Origin: Panax quinquefolius
Lineage: Eukaryota; Streptophyta; Magnoliopsida; Apiales; Araliaceae
Length of the DNA stretch: 64,000 nucleotides
Direction: 5' to 3'
Assembly (NCBI GenBank): GCA_020205615.1
Contig: CM035151.1
Location: 10,502,565-10,566,564 of the forward strand
Both the position numbers and the translations under genes were made by a program. Below are positions 25,701-37,495 of this stretch, piece after piece (the first letter of the stretch is position 1; the number at the start of each line of letters is the position of its first letter). Below the pieces are notes generated by a model, which was not told the DNA's origin, did not search any database, and worked only from the letters and a program-made list of their open reading frames with translations.

Positions 25701-26573
25701 TGATCAGATAAAGGAACATACTTATGAAGAGCATTACTAATGTGAAGTAAAAAAAATACCTTGAAATGAGACCACATGGCTAACCTGTAATGTTTGAGAA
25801 GGAATCTGATTTCTTCCGCACTGATGATCCGAAAACAATGATAGTTCACTGTTCAGAGTGTTATGAAACACACAAGCATCTCTCTGCACATCAAGAGCTT
25901 GTTCAACTAAATGTTCTAACCGTCTTTCAGGTATCATTACAGCTACAGGAAGCAACTTATGCAATTTCTCAAGACAATTTGCTCGTGAGATTGCTTCAGC
26001 ATTGTCCTGAATGGAAAGCCCAAGGGTCAGAAACTGGTATGGATAGATAATGTAAGTTGAAAGCTCGTGAACTCGGCCACTGTTGATGGAAAGGGGAACA
26101 ATTTCATTCCTCAGAGTATCTAGAGCGGCCATGAATTTTCCATCTTTCAAGAGATCCAAGAATTTTTCTTCCAATATCAAGAAAGAAGCTGATTTAACAA
26201 TGGCCTCATCCGAAAGACCAATATTATGCAATGTAGCCAGACCTTCATCCCATTTTCCATCCACCACTTGCTGCCTAAATAAGGTTACTGCTGATGAGTG
26301 TAACGGTATCCCTGATTCTTCCTCTAGAAGGGTCGCAGACTTCTTATAACCAAGAGAATACAATGCCCTAGTTATGATCTTGATGAATTCCTGCTTCTTT
26401 ATAATTCCTTTAAGACCAACTGTTTCACCATCTTTTTCGGAGTAAAGTGGCCTTGCCATCAAGTCTCTTGAAGAGCTTGATACCGACGGTGTATGAAGCG
26501 TGTCCTCCTTCGAATTACCAAGGGGACCTTTCAAACGCTTCAAGGGTGGCTCACTGTCCTCTATACCTCCCAT
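22778..26573 (-). CDS. WDR26: LisH-CTLH-WD40 protein, WDR26 type
   Basis: Four exons: 26573-25785, 24489-24388, 23997-23368, 23020-22778. They sum to 1764 bases, 587 residues plus TAG, with GT-AG junctions and no frame break. The N-terminus has a basic PPLKRLK motif (residues 9-15), then LisH (about 60-90, [20 protein letters not shown]) and CTLH (about 94-152). WD40 repeats fill residues 264 to about 570, seen as WD/IW repeats such as [21 protein letters not shown] and IRIWGLDE. Family knowledge: WDR26/Gid7 is a scaffold of the CTLH (GID) E3 ubiquitin ligase in nucleus and cytoplasm; the Arabidopsis homologue is linked to stress responses. ATG 26573 is the first in frame. A leader intron probably separates it from a 5' exon near 32.1 kb. 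Confidence 0.95.
24490..25784 (-). other. WDR26 intron 1
   Basis: 1.3 kb between GTTAGC donor and CTCAG acceptor. AT-rich with a short GGGA repeat near 25140. No other feature seen. Confidence 0.85.
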
Positions 26574-26859
26574 GAAATGTACAACTTAGCCCATGTATGT
26601 TCTATATACAAGCATAACAAAAGTATAATTGATAAGGGAAAAAACATTCACACACAAAAATGTAAATCGAAAGGAATATGTACTCTTGGATGATATAGTC
26701 TAATGTGTAAAAAGGGTGCTGCAGAACATGCATTAATATTTGTTTGTAGACAAAAAACAACTAACTTAGACCAGAAATCAAAATGTGAAAACTCTGTTCA
26801 AACCCTTTCAATTAAAAGGAATAACCACAAAGCAGAAGCTCAACAATGATAGGGAATAC

Positions 26860-27632
26860 CAATGTTCTAAAAGGCGCTAGGCGGGAGGCGGGCGGCCGAG
26901 GGGGGCCTAGCGCCTAGGGGGCCTAGGCGGGGCCTAGGCGGGATTTTTTATTTTAAGATAATTTTAATATTTTATCTTACATTTATCCAAATAAAATAAT
27001 AATATAAAGCATAACAATCTATAATAAAGATAATAAAGGTCTTTTCTTAAAGTTTAAACACATATCCATATTGCTAATGTCAAAGTTCAAACACAAACAT
27101 GCAATTGTTCAAAGTATAAACATATTTTAACGTATTAGTTTTATTTATAAATAAGATTGCTATTAAATAATAAATTTTAAAATTTCAAGAATTTAATTCA
27201 ATAATAAAACTTGAAACTAAACATAAATTTAAGAATTATAAAATAGAATTAAACTAAATATTACAAATGTATCCTCATTTATATAATTTGAAGTTGAGTA
27301 CAAGTTCAAAAAATTACAACTATAATAAAATTATTCATTTGACTTGGTATTGTTCACTTCTTGTTGTGATTTGATATGCTACAACACTGTATTATGAATA
27401 TGGTAATCATTAGAAAATAAATATATCAAGATTTGGTTTGGGTAATTATTAAAATAAAAAAAATCTCCACCTAGAACCCGCCTAATTTTCTAGAGGAATT
27501 TTTTGTCGCCTTGGGCCTAGGTGAGGCGCTGGGGCTTAGAGGTGCGAGGGGGGGGGCTAGGTCCCAAGCGGCCAAGAGGGGCCTAAGCGCCTGGCGGGGC
27601 CTAAGCGGACCTAAGCGGGATTTTAGACAGTG
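26860..27632. mobile_element. Non-autonomous hAT-like element with GC-rich subterminal repeats
   Basis: Starts CAATGTTCTAAAAGG and ends TTTTAGACAGTG, giving imperfect inverted ends. Both ends carry clusters of GCGCCTAGG/GGCCTAAGCG motifs, while the roughly 500-base middle is very AT-rich. Flanks GGGAATAC and GAGAATCA are a decayed candidate for an 8-base target duplication. No coding capacity. Confidence 0.7.
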
Positions 27633-27692
27633 GAGAATCATATTGAAATCTCAAGAATGAGAAAGATGCTATAACAACAGGCTAGCTATTTA

Positions 27693-30600
27693 CAATGTTG
27701 AAATAGCTCGAGGCGCACCTCGGAGGCGCTACCGAATGCGAGGCGGGTGAAAAGTTCGCGAGGCTTCACTTTATCGCCTTAGCCGAGAACACGCCATTAT
27801 CGCCAGTAGCTTCTGCGCCTCGTGGCGTCGCTTTGAGGCGTCATGAGGCGTCACATTTTGTTTTCAAAAAAAAACCTAATATCGATAACTTTTAGAAATT
27901 ACCTTATTATGCTCGACTTCATGAGGCGTACTCTTCTGGGCTTCTCCATCTCCTCGCGTCGAGAGTCGTGAGTCGAGGCTTCCTTCTCCTTCGATCGAGA
28001 GTCGCGAGTCGCAACAGAGTTTCTCTTCTCCTCGCGTCTGACAATTCTCTTTCTCCTCGCGACTGACAATTCATCTCTTTCTCCTAGCGACTGAGCTTCG
28101 ATCGACTGAAAGTTCTCATTCGATCGCCGACTGAGTTTCTTCGATTGAGGTTTTTTTTGTAGCGACTGAGTTATCTTTCTTGTTTCGCTCTTTCTTTCTT
28201 GAGTCTTGAGTCTCGACAGTTCTTTTCTTTCTTTTATGATGTATTACAAATTTGATCGCCATTATATAATTTACAATTATATAATTTGATGTATTACAAA
28301 TTTTACATCAGATTACAAATTTTATAGTTTACAATTATAATTTTATAGTTTACAATTATATAGTTTACAATTATAGACTTATAATGTATAACAATTATAT
28401 AATTATATAATTTTCTTTCTTTTACGATGTATTACAAATTTTATAGTTTATAATTATAGACTTATAGTGTATAACAATTATAGTTTATAATTTATTTGAT
28501 TTTTAGACCCGTCAATAACAATTGATTTTATTATTACAAGTGAATTAAGATTATGGGTAAGAAAGATCCTGCATGGAAATATGGCACCGCATGACCCTCG
28601 GAGTTAATAAAGCTCATTTATATGTGGAATGCAATTTTGTAAGAAAATTTGCAAAGGAGGGATTACAAGATTAAAAAATCATCTTGTGGGAAATTATAAC
28701 GCCGAGGCTTGCAAAAAAGTACCAAGCAAAGTGAAGGAAGAGATCGCTTCACATATGAAGAAAATTTGGACTCAAGGAGGAAAGAGCGAGAGATGAAGTG
28801 AAAAAATACAAAGTGGGTCTTATTATGGGTAGTCATCCATCATTTGGGAATGGGAGGTTCAAGCGTGGGTAGTGCCTCCGAGGAGGGAGTTCGGGGACCC
28901 ATGGATGATTTGTTGTGGATGTTGATGTTTGGTGATGATGATGTTACTACAAGGCGCATCAGTATTTTCAAAGGAGGCTCATAATGCAATCTGTCTTGAT
29001 ATAGTCGATTCTTCTTTGAAAACGGATTCCCTTTAATGTTCTTTGATAGTCCTTCATTTATAAATATGTGTCGATCTATTGGGAACTATGGTCGTGCTTT
29101 GAAACCCCTACCCCATACTGAGCTTAGCTCTTGGATATTGAAGGAGGAAGAGAAGACTACAAAGGCCTTTGTTGAGGAGGTAAAAAGACTTGGGCACATC
29201 TGGGGTGTCAATCTTGTCGGATGGTTGGAAAGATATTAGGGGAAGACAATTTAATAAATTTTCTTGTAAACAACCCCATGGAACTCGTATTTTGAAATCA
29301 TTGATGCATCCGATGCAATTAAAGATGCTACTTTGATGTTTTAACTACTTGATGAGGTTGTTGAGGAAGTGGGAGAAGACATTGTCATTCAAGTAGTCAC
29401 GACAATGCATCAAATTTATAAGGCGGGAAGGATGTTAATGGAGAAGAGGCCACGTATGTAGTGGACACTGCAGCCGCCAGATTGCATTGATTTGATGCTC
29501 GAGAAGCTTGGAGAGTTGCCTCAACATAAAAATGCTTTGACAAAGGCAAAGAAGGTAATTACTATTATTATTATTTGGATCTAATTTTTTTATTCAATGA
29601 ATACTTGAATTATTATTATTTTTATTCATTATGTAGGTAAGCAACTTCATATATAATCATGGATGGGTCTTGGCATTGATGAGGACAAACACTAATAAAG
29701 ACCTTGTTTCTACCAAATTACCACTAGATTTTCCTTCGCTTATTTAACTTTGCAGTAGTACGATAGTTTGAGACAACCTTTGGAGGCTATGTTTACATCT
29801 AGGGAGTGGGCAAATTGTGCTTGGGCAAAAAAACCTGAAGGTAAGGAGGCGAGAAAAATCATACTGAGTGATAGGAATTTTTGGGGTAGCATGAGATATG
29901 CAATTAAGACCACAAAACCTCTAGTAGGTGTATTGAGGATGGCAGATTCAGAGAAGGTGCCGGGAATGAGATTTTTATATGGTGCCATGGACAATGCAAA
30001 AGAAGAGATTGCAAAACATCTAGATAATGAGGAGGGGGCCTATAAAGAGATATGGAGCATAATAGATGCTAAGTGGGATAATCAGCATTACATCGGCATT
30101 TGCACGTCTGCTTTGCATATTATTTGAATCCTCGGCCAATATGAAGATAATTTCTATGCCAATGCGGAAGTTAAAGTGGGATTGTACTCATGTATGAACA
30201 AGCTTATTCCTAATCTTTGTGGAAAGAGAGAAAGTCGATTTGCAATTGGATGCATTAGATTGAGGCAAGGGTTATTTGGCTACCTGAATGCCGTAAACAC
30301 GTGTAAGAAACGTGTTCCTGTAAGTACCATTGATTAATGTTTGGTTATGCTTTCATTTTGATTAAACGTGTACCGATTAAGATTGATATGTTTTAATATT
30401 GATCCGGTGATTGGTGGATCGCATATGGAGATGAAGCTCGTAATTAAGAAACTTTGCGTTGAAGATTCGAGTTTAACTTGCTCATCTTCTGGTGTGAGCG
30501 TAATTGGAGTACTTTCATCCGTATTTATTAGATATAATCATATAAATCATTTATTAAGATTTTATGAGATCGACATTGTCACTAATGCTAAATTACTTGT

Positions 30601-31564
30601 AATATAGATACATACAAAGAGAAGGAATCGACTTTCACGCATCCGAAGCTTAACTCATTTGGCTTACATTACGTACAATAAAAAATTGAAAGATCGGCAT
30701 ATCAAGAAAAAGGCATTAACGAAGAAGAAGAAGATCCATTGGTTGTTGAAAATGTGTCATCCGACAGTGAGTGGATCATGGGGAAATGATGAAAATATAT
30801 CTGGGGTGACTTCCGGGGAATGATAATATGGAGGGAGGGTGAAAGGACTCGTGGGAATGAGAAAGACAGTTGGGGAGAAGAGACGAGGAGATTACACTTG
30901 GAGGGCAAGGGACCTGGGGAACAAGTAGTAAACAAGGAAGTCAAAAGAGAAAGAGAAACACTTTGCCATCAAAACTATGTCAAAAGGTTAGTGTCATTAC
31001 TTAAGTTGCCTTTAAAGTGTTCTTTAAAAAACATATTCATTTCGATTAAATATATATTCACTTGTTTATTTATAGATAAAGGAAGGATTGCAATTGGTTG
31101 ATGAAGAACACGAAGTTTGAGGATCTTAGCACCCGATAATGAGGAGGATGACAGAGCAATTAGATACGATGATGATTCCATGGAGGATCCTCTTAGTGAT
31201 GATAGTGATGATGGTGATGGTGATGGGGATGATGATCTAGGATTTGATCCATTATTTAAGCCGCTAGATACAAATGATACATTACTTACATAGTGATGGA
31301 TGATCACTATATAAGTACTTGATGATATTATGTTGTTTTGATTTTTTGTAATGATACATTACTATGACGTTGGTTATTTATGTCTCCTATGACCTAAATT
31401 GTAATGATGAATTATTTTATGATTTTATTAGTATTTTTTCATAATTTTTTTGGGGACTTTTATGTCTTTAAATCAAGGCTTCCGCCTCGCTCCGCCTCAA
31501 GGCTTACGCCTCGCATAGCCCAGAAAAAAACACCTCGTACCGATTTTAGTTTTTTCGAACATTG
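27693..31564 (+). mobile_element. hAT transposon with degenerate BED/DUF659 transposase
   Basis: 3872 bases bounded by CAATGTT and its reverse complement AACATTG, flanked by a perfect 8-base duplication GCTATTTA (27685-27692 and 31565-31572), the hAT hallmark. GAGGCG-rich subterminal clusters occupy 27707-27860 and 31482-31522. The transposase-derived reading frame lies on the plus strand inside. Confidence 0.92.
28554..31293 (+). pseudogene. hAT transposase remnant (BED finger, DUF659, hAT C-terminus)
   Basis: From ATG 28554, MGKKDPAWKYG and then GITRLKNHLVGNYN match the start of plant BED-type zinc finger transposases. Around 29040-29460, LFFDSPSF, DATLMF, LLDEVVEEVGEDIV and a MLMEKRP segment follow the DUF659 domain order. 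The region 29768-30125 is the longest intact frame (REWANCAWAKKPEGKEARKI). An intron with GTAATT...TAG is visible at about 29553-29638. From 30607 TKRRNRL begins the C-terminal region and the frame ends in an acidic DDSDDGDGDGDDD tail near 31200-31290. Several shifts and stops show the copy is not functional. Confidence 0.82.
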
Positions 31565-32016
31565 GCTATTTATACAGACTTTTTGCTAATGATGAAGAGA
31601 CCCATATAGTAGTATTTAATGATGATGATGACATTAATAAAAACAACTTTCCAGAACATTTTAAAAAGAGAAATAGTTACAACTTTCCAATAAAAGAAAA
31701 TTGGACAGACACAAATCTAATGCTTATTTTTCACAAAATGAATGAAAAACTCAAAAACATAACTGTCTCCGTGTGCTTCAAACATCAGAATCACGGTTGA
31801 TTACCCGGAGGTAAAATTAAGTAAAGTGTAATTACTTAAAATAGATACCAAAACCCCAAATCAGAAGTAAGAAACAGAAACAAAACCAATCAAACGAACT
31901 AACAATGAAGAAAAAACAAAATAAATAAATAAAATTACCCCATTTCTTAATCAACACCGCACAGATATTGAACAAATAAAAGCATGTTAGATTAATTAAC
32001 AGAAAATATCAATTAC

Positions 32017-32165
32017 CCAAAAGCATCAGCACGACGAGCAATCAGAGACACCCGCGCCCACCAAGCCAATGAAGACGAATAAGAGAATGCGTAAGGAGAA
32101 AGGGACCGAGTTTTGAAGACAGAAATAGAGAGAGAATGACCAAACCCAGAACCTAAGGATATGTA
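32017..32165 (-). other. Probable 5' untranslated exon of WDR26
   Basis: On the minus strand this stretch reads as a CT-rich leader (CTCTCTCTATTTCTG, then CCCTTTCTCC), is much less AT-rich than its surroundings, and ends at a GT donor. Possible TATA sequences (TATATAAAT on the minus strand) lie just upstream at about 32190-32240. Confidence 0.42.
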
Positions 32166-32239
32166 CTACTGTTCTTTATGGGTATTTGCAAATTTATATA
32201 CAGATTTTCTGATATATATGGATATAGATTTTTATATAC

Positions 32240-33229
32240 AGAAAAACAACAGAATTTGTTGGTTTTGCAGTGAGAAAATAGAGGAAAGAAATGCGACCAC
32301 CGAATGTAAAGTTACTGTGAAGCCAGTTTCCATCGATTTTGTTTTGTTTTCTGTTTTGGAATTATTTTTCTTTTTGCATTTTTTACAACAAAGAGAAAGA
32401 TGGTGGGAGTTATTTTTGCGGTCAGCAAAGGCATAATTTTGAAGACCGTACAAAATTGGAATGAAAATTGATATCTTTAACATTATTTTTGAAAATTTTC
32501 ACACGTAACACCTCATATATATTAGTAGTATGTCGAAAATTTTAATGATTAATAATATAATATATCGTATATAAATATAAAAAAAATAATATTAAAATAT
32601 CAATTTGCAATTGGAATTTGTGAACTTATTGATTGCTATTTCGTTTTATATTTTACTGTTTTTTGGTCTTTTAGTTTATGGCCAATTATTATTTATTTGG
32701 TAAGAGGGCAGTCAATTCATAAGTAATAAGATAACGTATTAGTTAGAAATCAAATGCAAATAATTATCTATCTGATATTTAATTACTTAATTTGGTCGAT
32801 TAGTTCATGAATTGCTGGAAATGAAAAAGATAGCTTATTTTTAATGAAGGTGAGGCAGGCCTATAAGCCCAATGGTTGTGACCTAAATACTACTACTACT
32901 ACTATACCATAAGTAGAGGCAAGACTTTAATTCGATGATCTGCTATTGTCAATACCATTCCATGTGGAAATGAAAAAGATAGCTTTTTTACTGAGATTTC
33001 ACATGGATTGCTTATGAAAAATTGTAAATACTAGTGAAATTAATGGGTCAAAACAATAGTTTGCACTTTGCATTTAGGGTGTTAATTTGCTTACCTTGCT
33101 GTCAAACAGAAAACTAATAGGACAAACTAAATAATTATATTAAAAAGAAAAAATATTGTAGCCACATTGGCATTTACCATTGTAGGAACTATATATATAT
33201 TATCTATATCCATGAGCAATTACTGAATA
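32240..33229. other. Intergenic, AT-rich
   Basis: Region between the WDR26 leader and the lipoyl synthase 3' end. It holds a short (CTA)n run near 32892-32906 and an (AT)n stretch near 33190. ORFs at 32161-32483 on both strands overlap each other in low-complexity sequence and are not credible. Confidence 0.6.
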
Positions 33230-36200
33230 TTACTGCAGCACATCGGGCGCGCTCTCTTTCACCATAGTTTTAACCAAGAGCTCCCCTGCTCTGTACGAGG
33301 AGGATCGAACCTGGAAATTTTCAAGAAAGCCAATTTAAGTTTAACTAATTTTATGAAATCCCACCATATTGCTTAACCATGCAACTCAGCCAAGGTTTAT
33401 GTCTTCTTAGAGAGAATAAGGACTGAGGACCGAGGATTGCTTAAATAGTTAAAAGTAAAACAAATCAGATAAAAGACTTTTACCAGGGATCCACTAGCTA
33501 CATAACGGAAACCGATGGACTCTCCATACTGCTTCCAGAGGCGTAACGTATTCTTTGTCGACGGTGAGGTGTAATGGAGTTGGCTGCACCAAGAGAACAA
33601 TTACAAGTTAATTAGTATCCACGTAGCTAATAAGTCTTGCATGGGCAGAGGCCGTCTTTAAGATGCCTGGCACTGCAAAAACTTGGTTTCCCTGAGAACC
33701 TCTAAGTTACTTCCTGCATTGCCCAAAGAGCGTTACTTTTGCCTTTAGATTTTTAGTTTCTCTAACGACTAAACTTGTTTTAAAGTTTAAGCTTTAAATT
33801 CCATTTTACTAAATTATTCTTTTCATACTTACTCATAGAAAACAAATCACAAGGAGACAAAAAGCATCATGGTATTATCGGAAATAGATCCAAAATCTTG
33901 GAGTTGTCAAAACAGTAGGTGGCTAATCAGTTGAATTGGGACGAATGCCATTCTTTAAGGGACCGAAGGAATATTATGGGGATAGGGCAGCCTCACTGAA
34001 CCAGAAACAATATTCATTCTAGCCAGTAGCTGATTAGGAGTAGAATTTATCCATCACAATTCAGCATGTCAGGTTATATCCTCAAAACATGCAATTAGCT
34101 CGAGAAAGAAAAAATCAAAGGTAGATATTATGGCATCACAAGCCCAGTGACGCAAATGGTTTGGAGATTAGCTCACCTGTAAATACTGTCCAAGTGTCAA
34201 AATATCAACGTCAATGGCCCTCAAATCAGCCATGGCTTCCTTCAGCTCATCATCAGATTCTCCAAGTCCCAACATTATAGAAGATTTGGTTATCATCCCC
34301 TTCTTGCTGAGCTTTGCATGTTTTAAAACAGACAAGCTCTGTTCATACCTGCATTTTGTATATAATGTAGTGCTTTTACTATATAAAAAAAAATGTTTTC
34401 TGACTAACAAATTTCTACATATTCCAATGATAAAATATATTTTTATTTGCAAGATATATAACAAGTTCATAGCTTAAAAACTAAAAATAAACAGCTAGAA
34501 AAGACACAATGATACACTAATCTAACCTCGACTGCTTCAGTCTTCAACACAATTACTAAATTAGGATCGGAAAAACGTGTTTTAAGAAGTGGTGGATTGG
34601 AGAGCTTTAAAAAGTTTGTTCAAGAAGTTACAAATTTTACTGGAAAGAGAAGAGTCTGGGACTTATATTAAAGGGATTTTCTGGCTGTAAATGTTACCCT
34701 AAAGAACAGGTAATTGAGAAGAAGAATAAGATTACTTCACCCGTGCAAGTAAACAACATCAAATAACAATCATGAACTCTTCGATTCTTCATTTTAACCA
34801 GGGCTGCTAGTATTTATTATTATTATTTCTTTTTTAAAAAAAATTAACAATTATCCACTGAAAGTAAAAGTGAGATGAGATTTTAACAACTCACCCTGCT
34901 CGGGGATCTCGTACGATTCTCTGGAGTCGTTTAACAGTTTCAATGTTGTGCGTAAAAACATCTAATCCTGAGTGTACCAGAGTTGATACAGCATTTAAGT
35001 CACCCTGGAAATCAGAAGTCAAACACTCAACCATGATATCCGTTTTCAGTTTCTGCCCAGGGATTCAAAGAATGCATTTCCGAACTTCTGTTTATACTCT
35101 AATTAAGTCCCTTCAAAATATGAAAGCTAAGAGTAATATATCATCCCGATCAACACTGGTTATAACAATATAATCCACGCTGCAAGATAAGGAATCAGAG
35201 AAGTTATTTATTACCAAAAATTAATGCATAAGCCAATTTATGAACATATGTGAAGCTAAGAAAATTAAACTAAGGTGTTAAAATGCATGTGAGTTTTACC
35301 AACTCCTTTGAAAGAGGGAGCATGTGAGTTTTCCGCCCCAGAAGGTGGAACACACGTTAATTACTTCTATATAAATCGCAAAATAAGGAATGCTTAAAAG
35401 TGAATAAGTAAACATAAGAGCTGACAGCACATGACATACTTAATAAAGATGTCTCCATATTTTTACAATTCGCAATGGAATAATATCACCCCCAATGCTT
35501 TTAAATGAAATGTGGAATCAGCACCTAAGTCGAACTAGTAGTCCAATCCGAGTGTTAAACTCCTCAAACAAACATATCCAGTGTTATACAAGTTCTTACA
35601 AATGTTTCTACCTGAGAAACCTAAGAATTAACTTTCTGTATATGTAACGTATGCATCATGCAAGTAAGAAACATGTCTATGTGTGTGAGCATGCTTTTTC
35701 ATAAACGAGTACAAAAAGTAATTTTGAATATGTACCCCCAACTCGCAATAGCCTGTGCGGTGTTCTGTGCTTCCATAGGATCGGGTGGTGCAGGGTTTCT
35801 GCTGGTTTTCACAGCACAAAATCTGCATCCACGGGTACAAGTATCCCCAAGAAGCATGATCGTTGCTGTCGAAATAGGTCACCACCGCCATTCCAGCACT
35901 GCTAAAAAACATCTCTTACATCAACTAGCAGTTTTCATTCGTAATCGTTTATCAAACAGAATAATTGAATCAAAGCAGCAGCATAACAATATAAACCTAA
36001 TCAAAATATCCAACTTATATGCAAATATAATTCCGTTTACTTACCCATTTGAGGTAGGATCTTAAAATTTTCTTCTTTATAAATTTTCCTTCAAATATCA
36101 CGAGGAAAACAGATAGTAGTAAACTAAAAAAAATGCAAACTAATCTATTTATCCAGCAAGAAATACTTTACTACAATACATTGAATAGAAAGAGAGAAAA

Positions 36201-36746
36201 AGACTACCTCCCCAATATTGGGGCATTGGGCTTCCTGGCAAACGGTATTGAGATTGAGGCGAGACAAAGTTTCTTCCTTAACCTTCTCAAATTTGTGTCC
36301 TTGTGGGGCTTTTTGCCGCAGCCATTCGGGTTTCTTTACATTCGGATCCCACCTGGGTAGGGCGATGATTTTGAGGATGATAACAAAGAAGAAGATTCAC
36401 TTTGGGGAAGTGGGTTCCTGAATTCCACAACATTAGTATTGATATTCTGTGAAGTTGCAGATGAAGAAGATAAATCACACCTTATAATGGTACTTCTTCT
36501 AAAGGGTGAATAGTAACATGTATTAGAAGAAGATGGAACTGCAGGTTTTAACAAGAAATGGTTCTTGGTTCCAATGAAGAAAGAATGGAGGAGTAGAGTA
36601 GTAGTAGTATTTGGTATCTCCTTCTCAAAGTTTTCATCTTTTTGGTTGATAATACTATAACTGTAAACAAACAAAGCAATATTCTTAATTCTTGGACTTT
36701 GGGGGGCAGTCCAGAGGTGGGGATTGGATGATCCACCCGCATACAC
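33230..36746 (-). CDS. LIP1P: Plastid-type lipoyl synthase, frame broken in several exons
   Basis: Radical-SAM enzyme that inserts two sulfurs into octanoyl groups to make lipoyl cofactor for plastid pyruvate dehydrogenase. Exons: about 36746-36208, 35898-35736, 35179-34895, 34348-34177, 33583-33484, 33310-33230 (TAA). Signals: N-terminal Ser/Thr-rich transit-like region, [30 protein letters not shown], the CTRGCRFC iron-sulfur motif, [45 protein letters not shown] and [14 protein letters not shown]. Introns are GT-AG. Breaks: after PYPGG (near 36350) an out-of-frame deletion; one base short between GGD and TIMLL in exon 2; an unreadable stretch of about 85 bases after DRDDI in exon 3; 14 bases missing after YVTP in exon 5. 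Either a recent pseudogene or assembly error. The start codon is uncertain. Confidence 0.88.
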
Positions 36747-37495
36747 TACAATTTAAGTTTAACATGGTTGGGTCGACTAATGGACCTCATTGGGAATTGG
36801 GAGGGATGTGGATGAAGGAAGGAAGGAAGGAAGGAAGGAAATGAGTTCTTTTCTTTAATTTAAAAATTTATTTTATCAAAAGTTTAACATAAATTCTTCC
36901 TTTCAACTTAGCCTTCTATTTTAGATTTATTTTTATCATAATTTAAGTTTTTTAAACGGAAAAGAAAATAAATTTTATTCTTTTTCCTTTCATCCATGCC
37001 CCCATGGTGCTAAAGAAAAAAGAATAAGAAATTTTTTTCAACACACTTTTATTGGTATTTGGGAATCAAAATTTTTTTTTTTTTATTAAAAATCGAGAAA
37101 CAATAGAATAGAAAAAAGTTGTAAATATATCTCACAACTTCGAAGCAAAGTAAAGAGAAAAAGAAAGAAAAAAGTTTTTTTTATTTGTGAATAAAAAAAG
37201 TTCTTATTAAATATAAAAGTTGTAAAAAACCTTTAGTAAATTTTAGGAAAAAAAGTAGTCAAATTTTTTCTTTCTTTTTTAATTTCTATTAAAAAATACA
37301 AATAGGAGAATAATAATTTAAAATTTCATTTATATTTCCCTTTGGGACGATTTTAAAACTCACAAACACAGTTAAAATTTCGTCACTGGTGGTTCCATCT
37401 TCTATGTTATATAAATTCCCTGATTTCGTCTCTCTCCAAGTTTTCTCAGTAAGACCTATTTCTGCTCCTGAACCCAACAGATACTTCGTAGAATA
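36747..37495. promoter_or_regulatory. Bidirectional intergenic promoter region
   Basis: About 750 bases between the divergent lipoyl synthase and MIA40 starts. It includes a (GGAA)n run at 36815-36840 and long A/T tracts (for example near 37070 and 37175). No clear TATA box was assigned for either gene. Confidence 0.6.

Larger units (their letters stand above)
26601..32016 (-). other. Probable 5.4 kb leader intron of WDR26 carrying two hAT elements
   Basis: On the minus strand a TTTTGG|GTAATTG donor at 32016 follows a pyrimidine-rich leader. A TTGTATATAG acceptor lies just before 26601, 28 bases upstream of the ATG. If used, the intron contains both hAT elements. Inferred from sequence signals only. 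Confidence 0.45.

Noticed and set aside
23537..26349. Plus-strand ORFs over WDR26 exons
   Set aside because: Antisense shadows of an intact, well-conserved minus-strand gene.
30702..31307. Minus-strand Ser-rich ORFs
   Set aside because: Antisense of the acidic, GAT-rich tail of the hAT transposase remnant.
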